49,453 bases of DNA from a virus: positions 1 to 49,453 of the IMG/VR virus record IMGVR_UViG_3300046010_007959. The stretch is one strand, 5' to 3'. Both the position numbers and the translations under genes were made by a program. Shown in pieces: positions 33,668 through 42,028 of the stretch. Positions within the stretch are counted from its first letter, which is position 1. Each line of letters starts with the position of its first letter. The notes under the pieces are model-generated. The model was not told the DNA's origin, made no database searches, and was given only the letters and a program-made list of their open reading frames with translations.

Positions 33668-34291
33668 TTATTTTGCGCTTGGTATCTTATTTTGTTTGCT
33701 CAATGGAGCATCCTTACCGCTCGGAATATCATTAGTAGTCTTACCATGGGCAGGATTTGCAACACCACCGATAGTATTGTCACTGCCCGCTATCTCAAAC
33801 TCTGCTGGTTTGCTTAATTCTTTAAGTATGGTTCCTGCTAGGCTGTAAGCCTTGCTGGCTGCTTTTTGATCTGCATCAGCTTCTGGAAGAGGTTTAGTTA
33901 GGACGTCTTCACCCTGCACATATTCTCGTAGTTCGCTTTGTCCATCTATATCCCAGCGCCAAATTTCTTCTGGATGATTCTTAGGAACAACCACAACATT
34001 AGCTATAGGACAACCAAGGCGTTCTGCCACGATCGTGCGCAGTTGTTGATCATTCACTGGATATTTTAGCACAGCATCCATCAGGAATACTTCGCAGTTA
34101 GGAATGCTAGGGAAATCAATGTCGTTGGCTTTGATCGGCAAGCGTTTAGCTGTGCTGACGCTTTCCACTGCATATTTAGATAACCCAACCTTAAGACCAT
34201 CTAACTGATCCTTGGGATCACAGTTGGCGATCTTGATGCGGAATTCGTAGGTTTTTTGTACTTCGCTTAGATATTTTAAAAAGTTTTTCAT
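33668..34291 (-). CDS. Conserved late protein with T4 internal-protein-like leader
   Basis: A 207-residue protein whose start MKNFLKYLSEVQKTYEFRIKI closely parallels the T4 internal-protein leader (MKTYQEFIAEA): Met-Lys, an aromatic residue at 4 and (L/I)xE at 8-10. The core (EFRIKIANC, IPNCEVFLMDAVLKYPVNDQQLRTIVAERLG) looks like a small alpha/beta domain, and the tail is Gly/Pro/Lys-rich. Homologues with this MKNF...L.E opening are, as I recall, common in T4-like phages of water. A late box lies 21 bases upstream. Likely cleaved at E10 and packaged; inference. Confidence 0.65.
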   Translation of the reverse strand: MKNFLKYLSEVQKTYEFRIKIANCDPKDQLDGLKVGLSKYAVESVSTAKRLPIKANDIDFPSIPNCEVFLMDAVLKYPVNDQQLRTIVAERLGCPIANVVVVPKNHPEEIWRWDIDGQSELREYVQGEDVLTKPLPEADADQKAASKAYSLAGTILKELSKPAEFEIAGSDNTIGGVANPAHGKTTNDIPSGKDAPLSKQNKIPSAK

Positions 34292-34312
34292 ATGAATGTA
34301 TCCTATTAGTGT

Positions 34313-34320
34313 TATTTATC
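34313..34320 (-). promoter_or_regulatory. T4-type late promoter box (GATAAATA)
   Basis: GATAAATA on the minus strand, 21 bases before the ATG of the MKNF-type late protein gene. Confidence 0.55.
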
Positions 34321-34333
34321 AAGAATCCGGAGA

Positions 34334-34810
34334 TTATTTACCTAGGATCTGCTTGAGCAATTCGTTGCGATCCAACACTACACCCTTGCCATCGGCGGCA
34401 TCTACTAGTTTTTCACCATCGTTTTTGCTGTTTTGTTGATCTAAACGAGCCTTTTTCAGCTGTAAATCAACCATACGTAGCTTTTTATCCAGCTTGGCTT
34501 GTTTAGCTGTAATAGCATGTCCTAACAGTGTGCCTGCTGTAGCTAGGATGTGTCCGCTGAAGCGTGCTTCAACGTTCATGCCTAGATCAATTAGGTCCTG
34601 GAATTTTTCTTTAGCAAGATCGCTGAGATCATCTAACTCTTTATCGCTAATATCTAAATCATTAACAAATGGCAAGGCGGCATCGATCTTGTCGATGGCC
34701 AGATCTACTTCTTTGATGATAGCACGATTTTCTTCAATGCTGGATTTAGCTTCTTCAGCTGATGTTTCTTCGGCAGGTGATAGATTAAATAGTTCTTCAA
34801 GTTTTTTCAT
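34334..34810 (-). CDS. 16: Probable terminase small subunit gp16
   Basis: A 158-residue, almost wholly helical protein, close in length to T4 gp16 (164). An acidic N-terminal helix (LEELFNLSPAEE) is followed by VDLAIDKIDAALPFVNDLD, DLIDLGMNVEARFSGHILATAGTLLGHA and a charged coiled coil (KLDKKLRMVDLQLKKARLDQQ), the pattern of small terminase subunits that form rings through a central coiled coil. T4 gp16 controls gp17 and recognises DNA. It lies between the internal-protein-like gene and gp4. A late box GGTAAATACT lies 8 bases before the ATG. The assignment rests on architecture and position. Confidence 0.6.
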   Translation of the reverse strand: MKKLEELFNLSPAEETSAEEAKSSIEENRAIIKEVDLAIDKIDAALPFVNDLDISDKELDDLSDLAKEKFQDLIDLGMNVEARFSGHILATAGTLLGHAITAKQAKLDKKLRMVDLQLKKARLDQQNSKNDGEKLVDAADGKGVVLDRNELLKQILGK

Positions 34811-34818
34811 GGTAGCAG

Positions 34819-34826
34819 TATTTACC
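34819..34826 (-). promoter_or_regulatory. Degenerate late promoter box (GGTAAATA + CT)
   Basis: GGTAAATACTGCT shares AAATACT with the extended late consensus and lies 8 bases before the ATG at 34810. Weaker than the other boxes. Confidence 0.4.
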
Positions 34827-35253
34827 GCTTGACGTTCTTGAATATATCGTATTCGGTTATGACACGGAATCGCATGTTGTTAGCACGGCACCAACTGTCT
34901 GCGGCTGCCCATTTGGCCATGTTCATTGCTACACTTAATTTATCGCGATAACTACGTGCTGATTCCATGGTAGTCTCAGCTGAGGGCTTTACTTCTACTA
35001 CTTCTGTGTGTTGCTTTTGGTTAGCATCTATATAGACTATGAGAAAGTCTGGAACATAGATAGTATTCTTACCACTGACTGGATTGTAGTAAGGAATCTT
35101 AACACTCTCTGACGTCCAATTCAACACCGCTGGGTTATTGTCACAGAAGTTCATAAAGGCAAATTCCCAACTGCTGCGATATGTGGGGCTTTTCTTTCCC
35201 ATATATTTTTCTGGATTTTTAACTGTATATTTGCCGTTAGCGTACTTGGCCAT
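34822..35253 (-). CDS. 4: Head completion protein gp4
   Basis: A 143-residue protein matching the T4 gp4 (gp50) family: a basic NPEKYMGKKSPTYRSSWEFAFMNFCDNNPAVLNW opening corresponds to the T4 NPQKY...YMSSWELRFCKWCDMNESVLLW region, followed by IPYYNP and YVPDFLIVY. The fold is related to restriction-type nucleases (PDF and EVK elements, here VPDF and VEVKPS). gp4 finishes filled heads before neck attachment. It overlaps the next gene by one base and the upstream gap to the gp16-like gene is 11 bases. Confidence 0.85.
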   Translation of the reverse strand: MAKYANGKYTVKNPEKYMGKKSPTYRSSWEFAFMNFCDNNPAVLNWTSESVKIPYYNPVSGKNTIYVPDFLIVYIDANQKQHTEVVEVKPSAETTMESARSYRDKLSVAMNMAKWAAADSWCRANNMRFRVITEYDIFKNVKR

Positions 35254-35768
35254 TATGCTAAGATAGTTCTCTGTATGTATTTGCCAGTCCTGGGACTGTT
35301 ATTCAATCCAAGTAAACTGGTTCCCACGCGATTAAGATTCAACAGCATGGTTAAATATGCATCAAGTTCGCTGAGATTATTATAAGGCACGCTAGGACCC
35401 GGTTTAGCATACTGTTTTGATCCTGCGTTCCAGTTTCCTGTATTTGAATTATAGACATTTGTGTCTTGTGCATCGCTATTGGTTTCACTGGAATATGTAG
35501 GACTTGTTAGCCTATTTTTGTCACTGAATTTTTTCAACTGCTCAACAACTTCTACAGGATCTAGGCTCTGCTGTATGCAGGTATAGACCACAGCACCTGC
35601 TAGTGTTTTACCAGTTTCCCTGTCCCCTGTTATCATTTGGAAATAGGCCACCACTGCATCATTTTCGCTGGGACCGACCACGGGCTGTTGGATGTAGAAA
35701 TTATTGAAGTATTGTTGGGTGTTGTTTAACCCATCGTTGGTTGGTAGATTTCCTGAAGTTGCTGACAT
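35253..35768 (-). CDS. Conserved virion-region protein
   Basis: A 171-residue Asn/Ser/Thr-rich protein with a disordered first 30 residues, a helical AYFQMITGDRETGKTLAGAVVYTCIQQSLDP segment and a C-terminal LLNLNRVGTSLLGLNNSPRTGKYIQRTILA. The RTGKYIQRTILA ending is familiar to me from T4-like marine phages but I cannot assign a role. It lies between gp4 and the tube-like gene and shares one base with gp4, so it is very likely expressed late as a structural or assembly protein. Confidence 0.6.
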   Translation of the reverse strand: MSATSGNLPTNDGLNNTQQYFNNFYIQQPVVGPSENDAVVAYFQMITGDRETGKTLAGAVVYTCIQQSLDPVEVVEQLKKFSDKNRLTSPTYSSETNSDAQDTNVYNSNTGNWNAGSKQYAKPGPSVPYNNLSELDAYLTMLLNLNRVGTSLLGLNNSPRTGKYIQRTILA

Positions 35769-35777
35769 AGTATATCC

Positions 35778-36803
35778 TTATACGTCTGTGCGTCCTTGAT
35801 TGCTTGAGCCAAAAATACCTGAAGTAGCTTTACTGATACCTTGTCGAACTGACCCGCTGGTAGGCACGAAAATACTGCTGAGTGGGTTGCGACCTTTCAT
35901 GATATTTTCACCAATTTGGCTCAGATCCACTGCAGGTGTTTGTTTGATCTGTGTGTTGGTGCCGGTGAGGATATTCGTGGCATTGATGACATTTTGTACC
36001 GTGCTGCCTAGGTCACCATTCTCAATACTATTCAATATGCTATCACCAGCACCAATCAGCGCACCAAGATTACGCAGTGGGCTGCTGGTATTATCATAGT
36101 GTACTTCGCTGAAGCCCAGGACTGTGCCATTGCTGACTGGACCTGTGTCATACAGCACACTTTCATAGTTAACCGTCATGGTATGTTCTAATGGTTGGTA
36201 TTCACCGGCTGTGTGTTGGCCATGTTGGAATATGCTGATCATTGGGCGGATTAGATAATAGCTGCTGAAACGTTTTTGATGCAAACTATAAATTCTTATG
36301 CTGGTGATAAAAGGAATGTTACCTGCTAGATCGGTCTTGGGCGTGTAACCCCAATTCTGTTGTTGGCGTTGCTTATACTTGCTGTCATCTTTGAAATTTT
36401 CTAATGGATAATCGCTGTCTCTGTAGTAGTAAGAATAGTAGTTATACCAGAACTTGCGAACCACATCAGCACTATCATCATGGAAGGTGATGGTCACTGG
36501 ATCATAGGTAACCTTTTCTTGTTGTACTGTCTTTCTATTGTAGGCATTATGCGTTTTGGTGGTGACAGTAAATTTAGGTAACTGTACTTGCTTGGCCATG
36601 AGCCCCGTTTCTATCTGGCTCAATTGATCCATGTTGGCTATGCTTGGATTTACATCAATAAACACGTGGAATAGATTATTTAATTTAGGACTAAGTCTAT
36701 ACAGGCCATCGATAAATGTTCGTGCGGCATGTTGATAGTCTCTAACGTTTCTATTAGGTGCTATTGACTGTAATATATCGCCCCAGATGTTGTTTCTTGC
36801 CAT
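35778..36803 (-). CDS. Tail-tube-fold protein, probable baseplate tube initiator (gp54-like)
   Basis: A 341-residue protein. LFHVFIDVNP followed by AKQVQLPKFTVTTKTHNAYNRKTVQQEKVTYDPVTITFHDD (about 70-110) is the beta-sandwich signature of gp19-type tube proteins. The length is close to T4 gp54 (320), which begins tube assembly on the baseplate; gp48 is another candidate. The C-terminal 100 residues are Ser/Gly/Asn-rich. It sits one gene from gp19, has a late box about 18 bases upstream, and is separated from gp19 by a terminator. Confidence 0.65.
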   Translation of the reverse strand: MARNNIWGDILQSIAPNRNVRDYQHAARTFIDGLYRLSPKLNNLFHVFIDVNPSIANMDQLSQIETGLMAKQVQLPKFTVTTKTHNAYNRKTVQQEKVTYDPVTITFHDDSADVVRKFWYNYYSYYYRDSDYPLENFKDDSKYKQRQQQNWGYTPKTDLAGNIPFITSIRIYSLHQKRFSSYYLIRPMISIFQHGQHTAGEYQPLEHTMTVNYESVLYDTGPVSNGTVLGFSEVHYDNTSSPLRNLGALIGAGDSILNSIENGDLGSTVQNVINATNILTGTNTQIKQTPAVDLSQIGENIMKGRNPLSSIFVPTSGSVRQGISKATSGIFGSSNQGRTDV

Positions 36804-36821
36804 GATCGTTTCCGTTTTATA

Positions 36822-36829
36822 TATTTATC
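36822..36829 (-). promoter_or_regulatory. T4-type late promoter box (GATAAATA)
   Basis: GATAAATAT on the minus strand, 18 bases before the gp54-like gene and just after the gp19 terminator hairpin. Confidence 0.55.
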
Positions 36830-36833
36830 CGAT

Positions 36834-36866
36834 AAAAAAAGCTCGGTTTTTTACGCCGAGCTTTTT
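36834..36866 (-). terminator. Rho-independent terminator after gp19
   Basis: Stem AAAAAGCTCGG / CCGAGCTTTTT with loop of about 9 bases. On the minus strand it ends in TTTTTTT. It separates gp19 from the next late gene. Confidence 0.88.
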
Positions 36867-36883
36867 GAGAGGTTTCGTCTGGA

Positions 36884-37501
36884 TTAGCCAGTGATCACTG
36901 TGCCTAGTGTTCTTGTTATCTGAGCACCAATACCTGAACCTGTAGGTGTTTGCAGTGCGTTGTCGTAACGTATTGTTAATGATACTGTCATTGGATCATT
37001 AGTAGCATAGTTATTATCACCATAGTCTGTGTTGCTGAGATAACAACCATACATCTCCCAAGTTTCAAGGATGTTAGGAACGTTCGTACCATTGCCACCA
37101 TCAAGGACTTCAAGAACTGTAGTAAATTTGTAGTCAATCCCTGAACTTGCAGAACTTTGTTCAAAGAAATCATATTGTTTCTGCATCTGTTCACCAACAC
37201 GTTTGCTCACTTCACCACCCGCATCATCACGTAGCATACAAGTAACTGGTTGCCAGGTTGGTTTACCTGCTAAGTATACCTTGCTGTTATAGATAGGAAT
37301 AAGGATTTCTTCAAACTCTACTGTTGGACGTTTGAAATCCATGATCTGTTTGGTCAGCTCAGTAGTAGGTTGTGTAACACCAAAATTCAAGAAAGTCACG
37401 CGAAAGCGGAACTTTAATTTTGGCATTAACAGACCCTGTGAACTAGCACTCTGATTTGTGCTTAGGGGTACTGTAAAATTTGTTAATGATGATGTTGCCA
37501 T
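36884..37501 (-). CDS. 19: Tail tube protein gp19
   Basis: A 205-residue tube subunit. KLKFRFRVTFLNFG (about 28-41), MDFKRPTVEFEEILIPIYNSKVYLAGKPTW (about 54-83) and GCYLSNTDYGDNNYATNDPMTVSLTIRYDNA (about 151-181) are the conserved beta-sandwich segments of T4-like gp19. Hexamers of this protein form the inner tube through which DNA passes. A late box (GCTAAATACT) and an AAAGGA ribosome site lie upstream, and a strong terminator follows. Usual position next to the sheath gene. Confidence 0.9.
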   Translation of the reverse strand: MATSSLTNFTVPLSTNQSASSQGLLMPKLKFRFRVTFLNFGVTQPTTELTKQIMDFKRPTVEFEEILIPIYNSKVYLAGKPTWQPVTCMLRDDAGGEVSKRVGEQMQKQYDFFEQSSASSGIDYKFTTVLEVLDGGNGTNVPNILETWEMYGCYLSNTDYGDNNYATNDPMTVSLTIRYDNALQTPTGSGIGAQITRTLGTVITG

Positions 37502-37528
37502 CTTATTTTCCTTTAGATACTATAATAG

Positions 37529-37536
37529 TATTTAGC
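37529..37536 (-). promoter_or_regulatory. Late promoter box (GCTAAATA + CTATTATAG)
   Basis: GCTAAATACTATT matches the extended T4 late consensus TATAAATACTATT in 11 of 13 positions; 27 bases before gp19. Confidence 0.55.
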
Positions 37537-37550
37537 TGTTTTTATCTCAT

Positions 37551-37578
37551 ATTGGGGGAGGATCACTCCTCCCATAAT
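37551..37578 (-). terminator. Terminator-like hairpin after gp18
   Basis: Perfect 7-bp stem GGGAGGA / TCCTCCC, loop TCAC (37556-37573), flanked by ATT/AAT. It lies 10-30 bases after the sheath stop codon. The T run is weak, so it may slow or stabilise rather than fully terminate. Confidence 0.5.
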
Positions 37579-37587
37579 ATGCGTATA

Positions 37588-40500
37588 TTAATTAATAGTC
37601 AAAGCTGCTCCGGTGTTTTGTAAGCGAACCGGAATATAGATAAACTCAATAGCTTTAACTGGTTGTATAGCGATATCAATATACAATTCATTATTATCAA
37701 TCCTGATAGGAGTGTTATTTGATGTATCACACACTACCAAGTAATCATAGATACCACGTTTAGCAACTAGATCATTAAACACTGAATCAAATGCTCCTTT
37801 GACTTGGCTACGTGTGATCGTGTCGTTCGGTTCAAATATAAATGGCTGTGCAATCCTACCTAGTATTGTTCTTAGATAAACAACTAGTCTTGCCACATTG
37901 ATACGATCCATCGCACTTGCTTGCGCACTGCGAGTTTTCTGACCATATGCTACCAAACCAACACCAGGTAATATAGTGATTGGATTAACTCTGTTTCTGT
38001 ATAGAACATCACGCAGACCAGCTGTTACACCAATTGACTTGAACGTATTATTGTCTGCTGTATCAACATAACCAATAGCTGTGACATTATCGATTAAACC
38101 GCGGCGCACACCTGCTGGTGCAAACCATGGATAACTAACAGCGTCACTGCGGATGATAGTTCTCAGCATCATATGGCTTGGAGGAACCACGACGCTTTCT
38201 CCATCTAGATTAGTAGCGAATCCACTTGGATAGTAAACTCCTAGATATTCACTGTTGCTGACTAGGCCATCTACACCATTGTCTACCACAAGGTTGGTAT
38301 TTCTAGCCCATGCATCAATGCTAGTTGAATCACTAGTTAGGTCTAATGGACTATCACCAATAATAAAAGCTGTGTTAAGGCGATCATTGTTTAAGGTGAT
38401 CATGTCTTGGATCAGTTCAGGGTATCCTGGGCAACAGATCAAGTTGAAATTTGTCTGTTCTTCACGTAACACTGTGCTTGCGGCCACTGCTGCTTTGAGT
38501 GCTTCAACCACTGTTGATCGTTGTGCTTTAGTACCAAAATATGGAACTGCTGTTGTAGGATCAACTCCACTTTGTGTGAACCATGTTGCTGCTTCTGTGC
38601 CTGTGACTGTTGCTAGTTGAGCACTGGTAAATCCTGTGCTGTCAAAACGTTTAACGTTAAATCCACTGCGACGTGTATTGAATAATATTGTACCACGTGC
38701 ATATAGTTGATATGCTGGACAATCTGCATCTACGTAATCGCTGGTAATCAAACTTGTGATAGTTGGCAAGCTGCCTGTGACAACGTCAACGTTACCTGTA
38801 GCTGACCAACGTGCATCTGCAAACACTATACCATTAGCATCAACATCATCTGCGTTGTCAAATAATTCCCATGTCGCACCATTGTAGCGATACAATACAG
38901 GATAGTTGGCTAGATCAGCATCACTGGTACTGATCCATAAGTCACCTTGGGCTAATTGACTAGTACCGTCATTCTGTGTTAGTGGTTGGCTAGCTGCAAA
39001 AATTGGGCCAGCTGGGTCTGTTGCCGTTAGATCATATCCACGTGCATCATTTGCCACGTTTCGATAACCTTTCCAACCTGCACCATCATTGATTAGGATG
39101 TCAGCTACTAATGGATCACTATAGTACCATAACGTACCATCGCGTGGATCACTGTAAGGCTCTGTTGCTGAATATGTATAGGTTAGTTCTGTAAATGGAC
39201 TAGCTAGATATACCACGTTTGGAGTTAGTTCTTGTACACGAATAGAACTATTTAACCCAGCTGTGTTCATCGGAGTACCAACTAACTGCGTCCATCCAAT
39301 AACACCACCAGCCAGATGGCTAATAAAAACTTGTCCATCTGAGTTAATACCTGCTGTGACATTTGGAAAATTAGCTGCTAGTATAGCACTAACCAATGCT
39401 GTTGCTGGTTGTACGTTACCGCTACCGCCGATAGTCACTGTGGCTGTGTTTAGTGTTGAACTACCTGGAACACTTACACTCATGCTAAAACTGTCATTGG
39501 CTCGATATGTTAATGCTGATCCACCTGCTACTGTACCAGTGACAGTCAAGATACCTTGGACGTTCTTGATTAAAGGAGTAAATGTAGCTGAATTTGTACC
39601 TAATAGGTCATATTTGACATATAATGCACCTGCATCAAGGCCAGCACCACCACCTACTGGATCTAGGCCATAGATAGCTGCTGCATCACCTATGTACAAT
39701 GGAGCACTTAACAGTGTGAAACTGTCTAATACAGCACTGTATTCTTTGATTGCATAGCTAGCACCGTTACCAGTGGCTGTTGTTTTAAACCATACAGAAC
39801 CATCTGGACGTGGAGTTACATCACTGGTTCTCCAAGCTGGAGGTGATGTGTAACCAGCAAATGCAACAGTTGGGCCATTGTAAGTATAGACATTACCACC
39901 ACTGCTGATAGTAGCTAGTCCTGATTGTAGGATACCTAGATTAGCCGCGCAGTCGACGTTTGCCCCAAGCAGCACTGATCCTCGAATAATTTGTAGCGTG
40001 CTTGGTGCACTTGTGCTAGTGTCAATTACACCGCGAACGTTACCAGCTGCATTACTGTAAACAACAGTCAGACCGTTTGAGAAAATTTCTAATTGATTAC
40101 TAGAATTTACAAATGCTGAAACTCCTATGATACTTGCTGAGTTAATGTTAGTTGCAGCAGTAGAAGCTGTCGTGCCTGACATAGTAACAAGATTACCATT
40201 AATGAACATCTTATGGCCGGCTGTAACTGTGGGACTTGCGATATTACCTGTAACAGTTGGAACTACTGATTTCCAATCGTCGCTGCCTACTAATTTCCAC
40301 GCATTGTCAAAACCTTTGTAATAGATTGGATTAGCTGAACTTGTGGCTACCACAGCATACTCACCAATGCTACCATATGAAGCTAGTGGTATACCACTAC
40401 TTAGATAACTAGTTGATGTGATCACTGATGGTGTTGTTAGGGTAAATCCAGTATCTTGTGACCACTCATAAAGACCATAGTTAGTAGTGCCTACATCTAA

Positions 40501-40908
40501 CCAGTATGTTCCATCGGGTGGTGTGCCTGTTGGACGTGTGCCCGTTCCTTCTAGTTGTGCTAGATTAACATTGGCTCGTTGCACATACATGGTATTTGTC
40601 ACACCTAGTGCTGAGTAAGCCGCTAATAAACCATATTCGTTGCGTTCATCGCCGTTAATTGGATTATCACTTGCATCAACTGCGAAGAAAGGATTACCAA
40701 ATAAATTAACGAGATCGCGTTGGCTGGTCACTGTGATGATTTTTTCAGAATTGGCTATTGTTGTGCCTGCTGCGATTGTATCACCTGGAGTTAATTTGTC
40801 TTGTGCTGTTGCAAGTATAACCAAGGGTACTGAACCAGCTTGGGTTGGTGCGTATTGGCTTTGATCGATGATCGTTACCTGAACGCCTGGGGAAACTAAT
40901 GATGCCAT
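37588..40908 (-). CDS. 18: Tail sheath protein gp18, greatly enlarged
   Basis: A 1106-residue sheath protein, against 659 in T4. The conserved start (SPGVQVTIIDQSQY) and C-terminal core (LYARGTILFNTRRSGFNVKRF, ADNNTFKSIGVTAGLRDVLYRNRVNPI, RLVVYLRTILGRIAQPFIFEPND, YDYLVVCDTSNNTP, IDIAIQPVKAIEFIYIPVRL) are sheath hallmarks. The inserted middle (about 120-700) carries about five modules of the form (P)DG(T/S)xW...LY.Y....W, plus one Ig-like stretch rich in Val/Thr. These outer domains would decorate the contracted sheath. A perfect TATAAATA late box and AGAGGATC ribosome site precede it. The frame is complete. Confidence 0.93.
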   Translation of the reverse strand: MASLVSPGVQVTIIDQSQYAPTQAGSVPLVILATAQDKLTPGDTIAAGTTIANSEKIITVTSQRDLVNLFGNPFFAVDASDNPINGDERNEYGLLAAYSALGVTNTMYVQRANVNLAQLEGTGTRPTGTPPDGTYWLDVGTTNYGLYEWSQDTGFTLTTPSVITSTSYLSSGIPLASYGSIGEYAVVATSSANPIYYKGFDNAWKLVGSDDWKSVVPTVTGNIASPTVTAGHKMFINGNLVTMSGTTASTAATNINSASIIGVSAFVNSSNQLEIFSNGLTVVYSNAAGNVRGVIDTSTSAPSTLQIIRGSVLLGANVDCAANLGILQSGLATISSGGNVYTYNGPTVAFAGYTSPPAWRTSDVTPRPDGSVWFKTTATGNGASYAIKEYSAVLDSFTLLSAPLYIGDAAAIYGLDPVGGGAGLDAGALYVKYDLLGTNSATFTPLIKNVQGILTVTGTVAGGSALTYRANDSFSMSVSVPGSSTLNTATVTIGGSGNVQPATALVSAILAANFPNVTAGINSDGQVFISHLAGGVIGWTQLVGTPMNTAGLNSSIRVQELTPNVVYLASPFTELTYTYSATEPYSDPRDGTLWYYSDPLVADILINDGAGWKGYRNVANDARGYDLTATDPAGPIFAASQPLTQNDGTSQLAQGDLWISTSDADLANYPVLYRYNGATWELFDNADDVDANGIVFADARWSATGNVDVVTGSLPTITSLITSDYVDADCPAYQLYARGTILFNTRRSGFNVKRFDSTGFTSAQLATVTGTEAATWFTQSGVDPTTAVPYFGTKAQRSTVVEALKAAVAASTVLREEQTNFNLICCPGYPELIQDMITLNNDRLNTAFIIGDSPLDLTSDSTSIDAWARNTNLVVDNGVDGLVSNSEYLGVYYPSGFATNLDGESVVVPPSHMMLRTIIRSDAVSYPWFAPAGVRRGLIDNVTAIGYVDTADNNTFKSIGVTAGLRDVLYRNRVNPITILPGVGLVAYGQKTRSAQASAMDRINVARLVVYLRTILGRIAQPFIFEPNDTITRSQVKGAFDSVFNDLVAKRGIYDYLVVCDTSNNTPIRIDNNELYIDIAIQPVKAIEFIYIPVRLQNTGAALTIN
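38870..40518 (-). repeat. Repeated DGTxW-LYxYxxxxW modules in sheath
   Basis: At least four divergent copies: PPDGTYWLDV..YGLYEW near 131, PRPDGSVWFK..YAIKEYS, DPRDGTLWYY..GAGW, and QGDLWIST..VLYRYNGATW near the end of the insert; a fifth, looser one is EYAVVATS..IYYKGFDNAW. Similar modules occur in the gp14-like and gp15-like proteins. Confidence 0.65.
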
Positions 40909-40941
40909 AGTATGAGATCCTCTAAATAGATTGCTTTAAAC

Positions 40942-40949
40942 TATTTATA
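40942..40949 (-). promoter_or_regulatory. T4-type late promoter box (TATAAATA, perfect)
   Basis: Exact TATAAATA on the minus strand, 33 bases before the sheath gene. Confidence 0.7.
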
Positions 40950-41021
40950 GATATTTGGCAATTTTAGTGTTCTTAGGTGCCCTTTGAAAGGTTCATCCAC
41001 TACTGTAAGCTAAATAGGTGT

Positions 41022-41372
41022 ATGGAATACCGAAAAATATGTCTAATCTGTGGTAAAAAGCCTGTTGCAGTCAACTATAAGATGCACGGTAAAATTTACT
41101 ATAGGACCCGCTGTGATAGTTGCATTAGGAAAAAGCGTAATTTGCCGGCACCCAGACCACGCTGGATGGAACTAGGCTATAAAAAGAAACCACACTGTGA
41201 AAAGTGTGGGTTCAAGGCTAAGTTAAAAGAACAGTTATATGTCTATCATGTCGATGGTGATCTAAACAATACCAGCATGACTAATCTAAAAACAGTCTGT
41301 GCTAACTGCCAATTTGAAGTTGCCCGAGAGGGTTTAGGATGGCGTCAAGGCGATCTTGTACCTGATTATTGA
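41022..41372 (+). CDS. HNH-like zinc-finger protein
   Basis: A 116-residue plus-strand protein with four Cys pairs: C7/C10, C31/C34, C59/C62 and C93/C96, enough for two zinc sites. YHVDGDLNNTSMTNLKTVCANC (75-96) follows the HNH layout (His-x-Asp, Asn, then CxxC), but the last His is Gln, so catalytic activity is uncertain. This type is common in T4-like phages and often annotated as an HNH endonuclease. The frame is open to 40977, but ATG 41022 has an AGGTG ribosome site. Its last 71 bases overlap the 3' end of the convergent dNMP kinase gene. A GCTAAATA late-like box is 5 bases upstream. Confidence 0.7.
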   Translation: MEYRKICLICGKKPVAVNYKMHGKIYYRTRCDSCIRKKRNLPAPRPRWMELGYKKKPHCEKCGFKAKLKEQLYVYHVDGDLNNTSMTNLKTVCANCQFEVAREGLGWRQGDLVPDY

Positions 41373-42003
41373 TTATATTAGCTTCAATCTGTTGATATAA
41401 TTCTTCAATATTCCCATCGTTGTTTAATACTACATCAAACTTTTGTCCTACCCAGGCAGTTTCGCTAGCATGTACTTTGAGTTTTTCTATTTTTTGTTTG
41501 CTTAATGCCCATGACATATTGCGATTAGGACCTTTGTTCATACTCACTGCCTCATCAAACCACTTAGGTTCTGGACCACGTTTGATACGCACTACACGGC
41601 CACCTGCGTTGCGAATAGCTTTAATTTCATTAGGAAAACGACAATCAGTAATCACTATGTCATTTTTAGTATTACGTAGGCGATTTTCTAAGCTGGCCAC
41701 CCACATGTCATCATGAAATCCTTTGCGGATTACTTCTGTCCCCCAATACTGTAGAACATATCTAGGAGTAATGTCTTTCTTTAAGCGTTTAGTCCACCAT
41801 TCATCACGAGTTTCGCGCCATTCACGACTTTCTTTAGTCCTACCTTCTAGCAGTTCACGGTCCCATCCAAATACCTGGCTTACAGCATCTTTTAGGCTGT
41901 TAGCAAAGCTCTCACGTTTAAATCTATGAAAGTTAACCAGATAGTCTGCAACCGTATCTTTACCTGAACCGATAAAGCCTACGATACCGATGATTTGACT
42001 CAT
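41302..42003 (-). CDS. 1: Deoxynucleoside monophosphate kinase (gp1-like)
   Basis: A 233-residue P-loop kinase. GFIGSGKDT at 9-17 is the Walker A loop with the Lys-Asp-Thr typical of T4 gp1 dNMP kinases, SFANSLKDAVSQVFGWDRE follows, and DIVITDCRFPNE in the middle is the Asp-Arg segment of the family. It phosphorylates dNMPs for phage DNA synthesis. A sigma-70-like promoter with a palindrome in the -35 region and an AAGGGG ribosome site lie upstream, fitting early expression. Confidence 0.88.
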   Translation of the reverse strand: MSQIIGIVGFIGSGKDTVADYLVNFHRFKRESFANSLKDAVSQVFGWDRELLEGRTKESREWRETRDEWWTKRLKKDITPRYVLQYWGTEVIRKGFHDDMWVASLENRLRNTKNDIVITDCRFPNEIKAIRNAGGRVVRIKRGPEPKWFDEAVSMNKGPNRNMSWALSKQKIEKLKVHASETAWVGQKFDVVLNNDGNIEELYQQIEANIINNQVQDRLDAILNPLGQLQIGS

Positions 42004-42028
42004 TGAAATCCCCTTAGTTGATACTACT

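Noticed and set aside
39263-39673. Plus-strand open frame of 136 residues
   Set aside because: Antisense to the sheath gene, which is clearly coding throughout.
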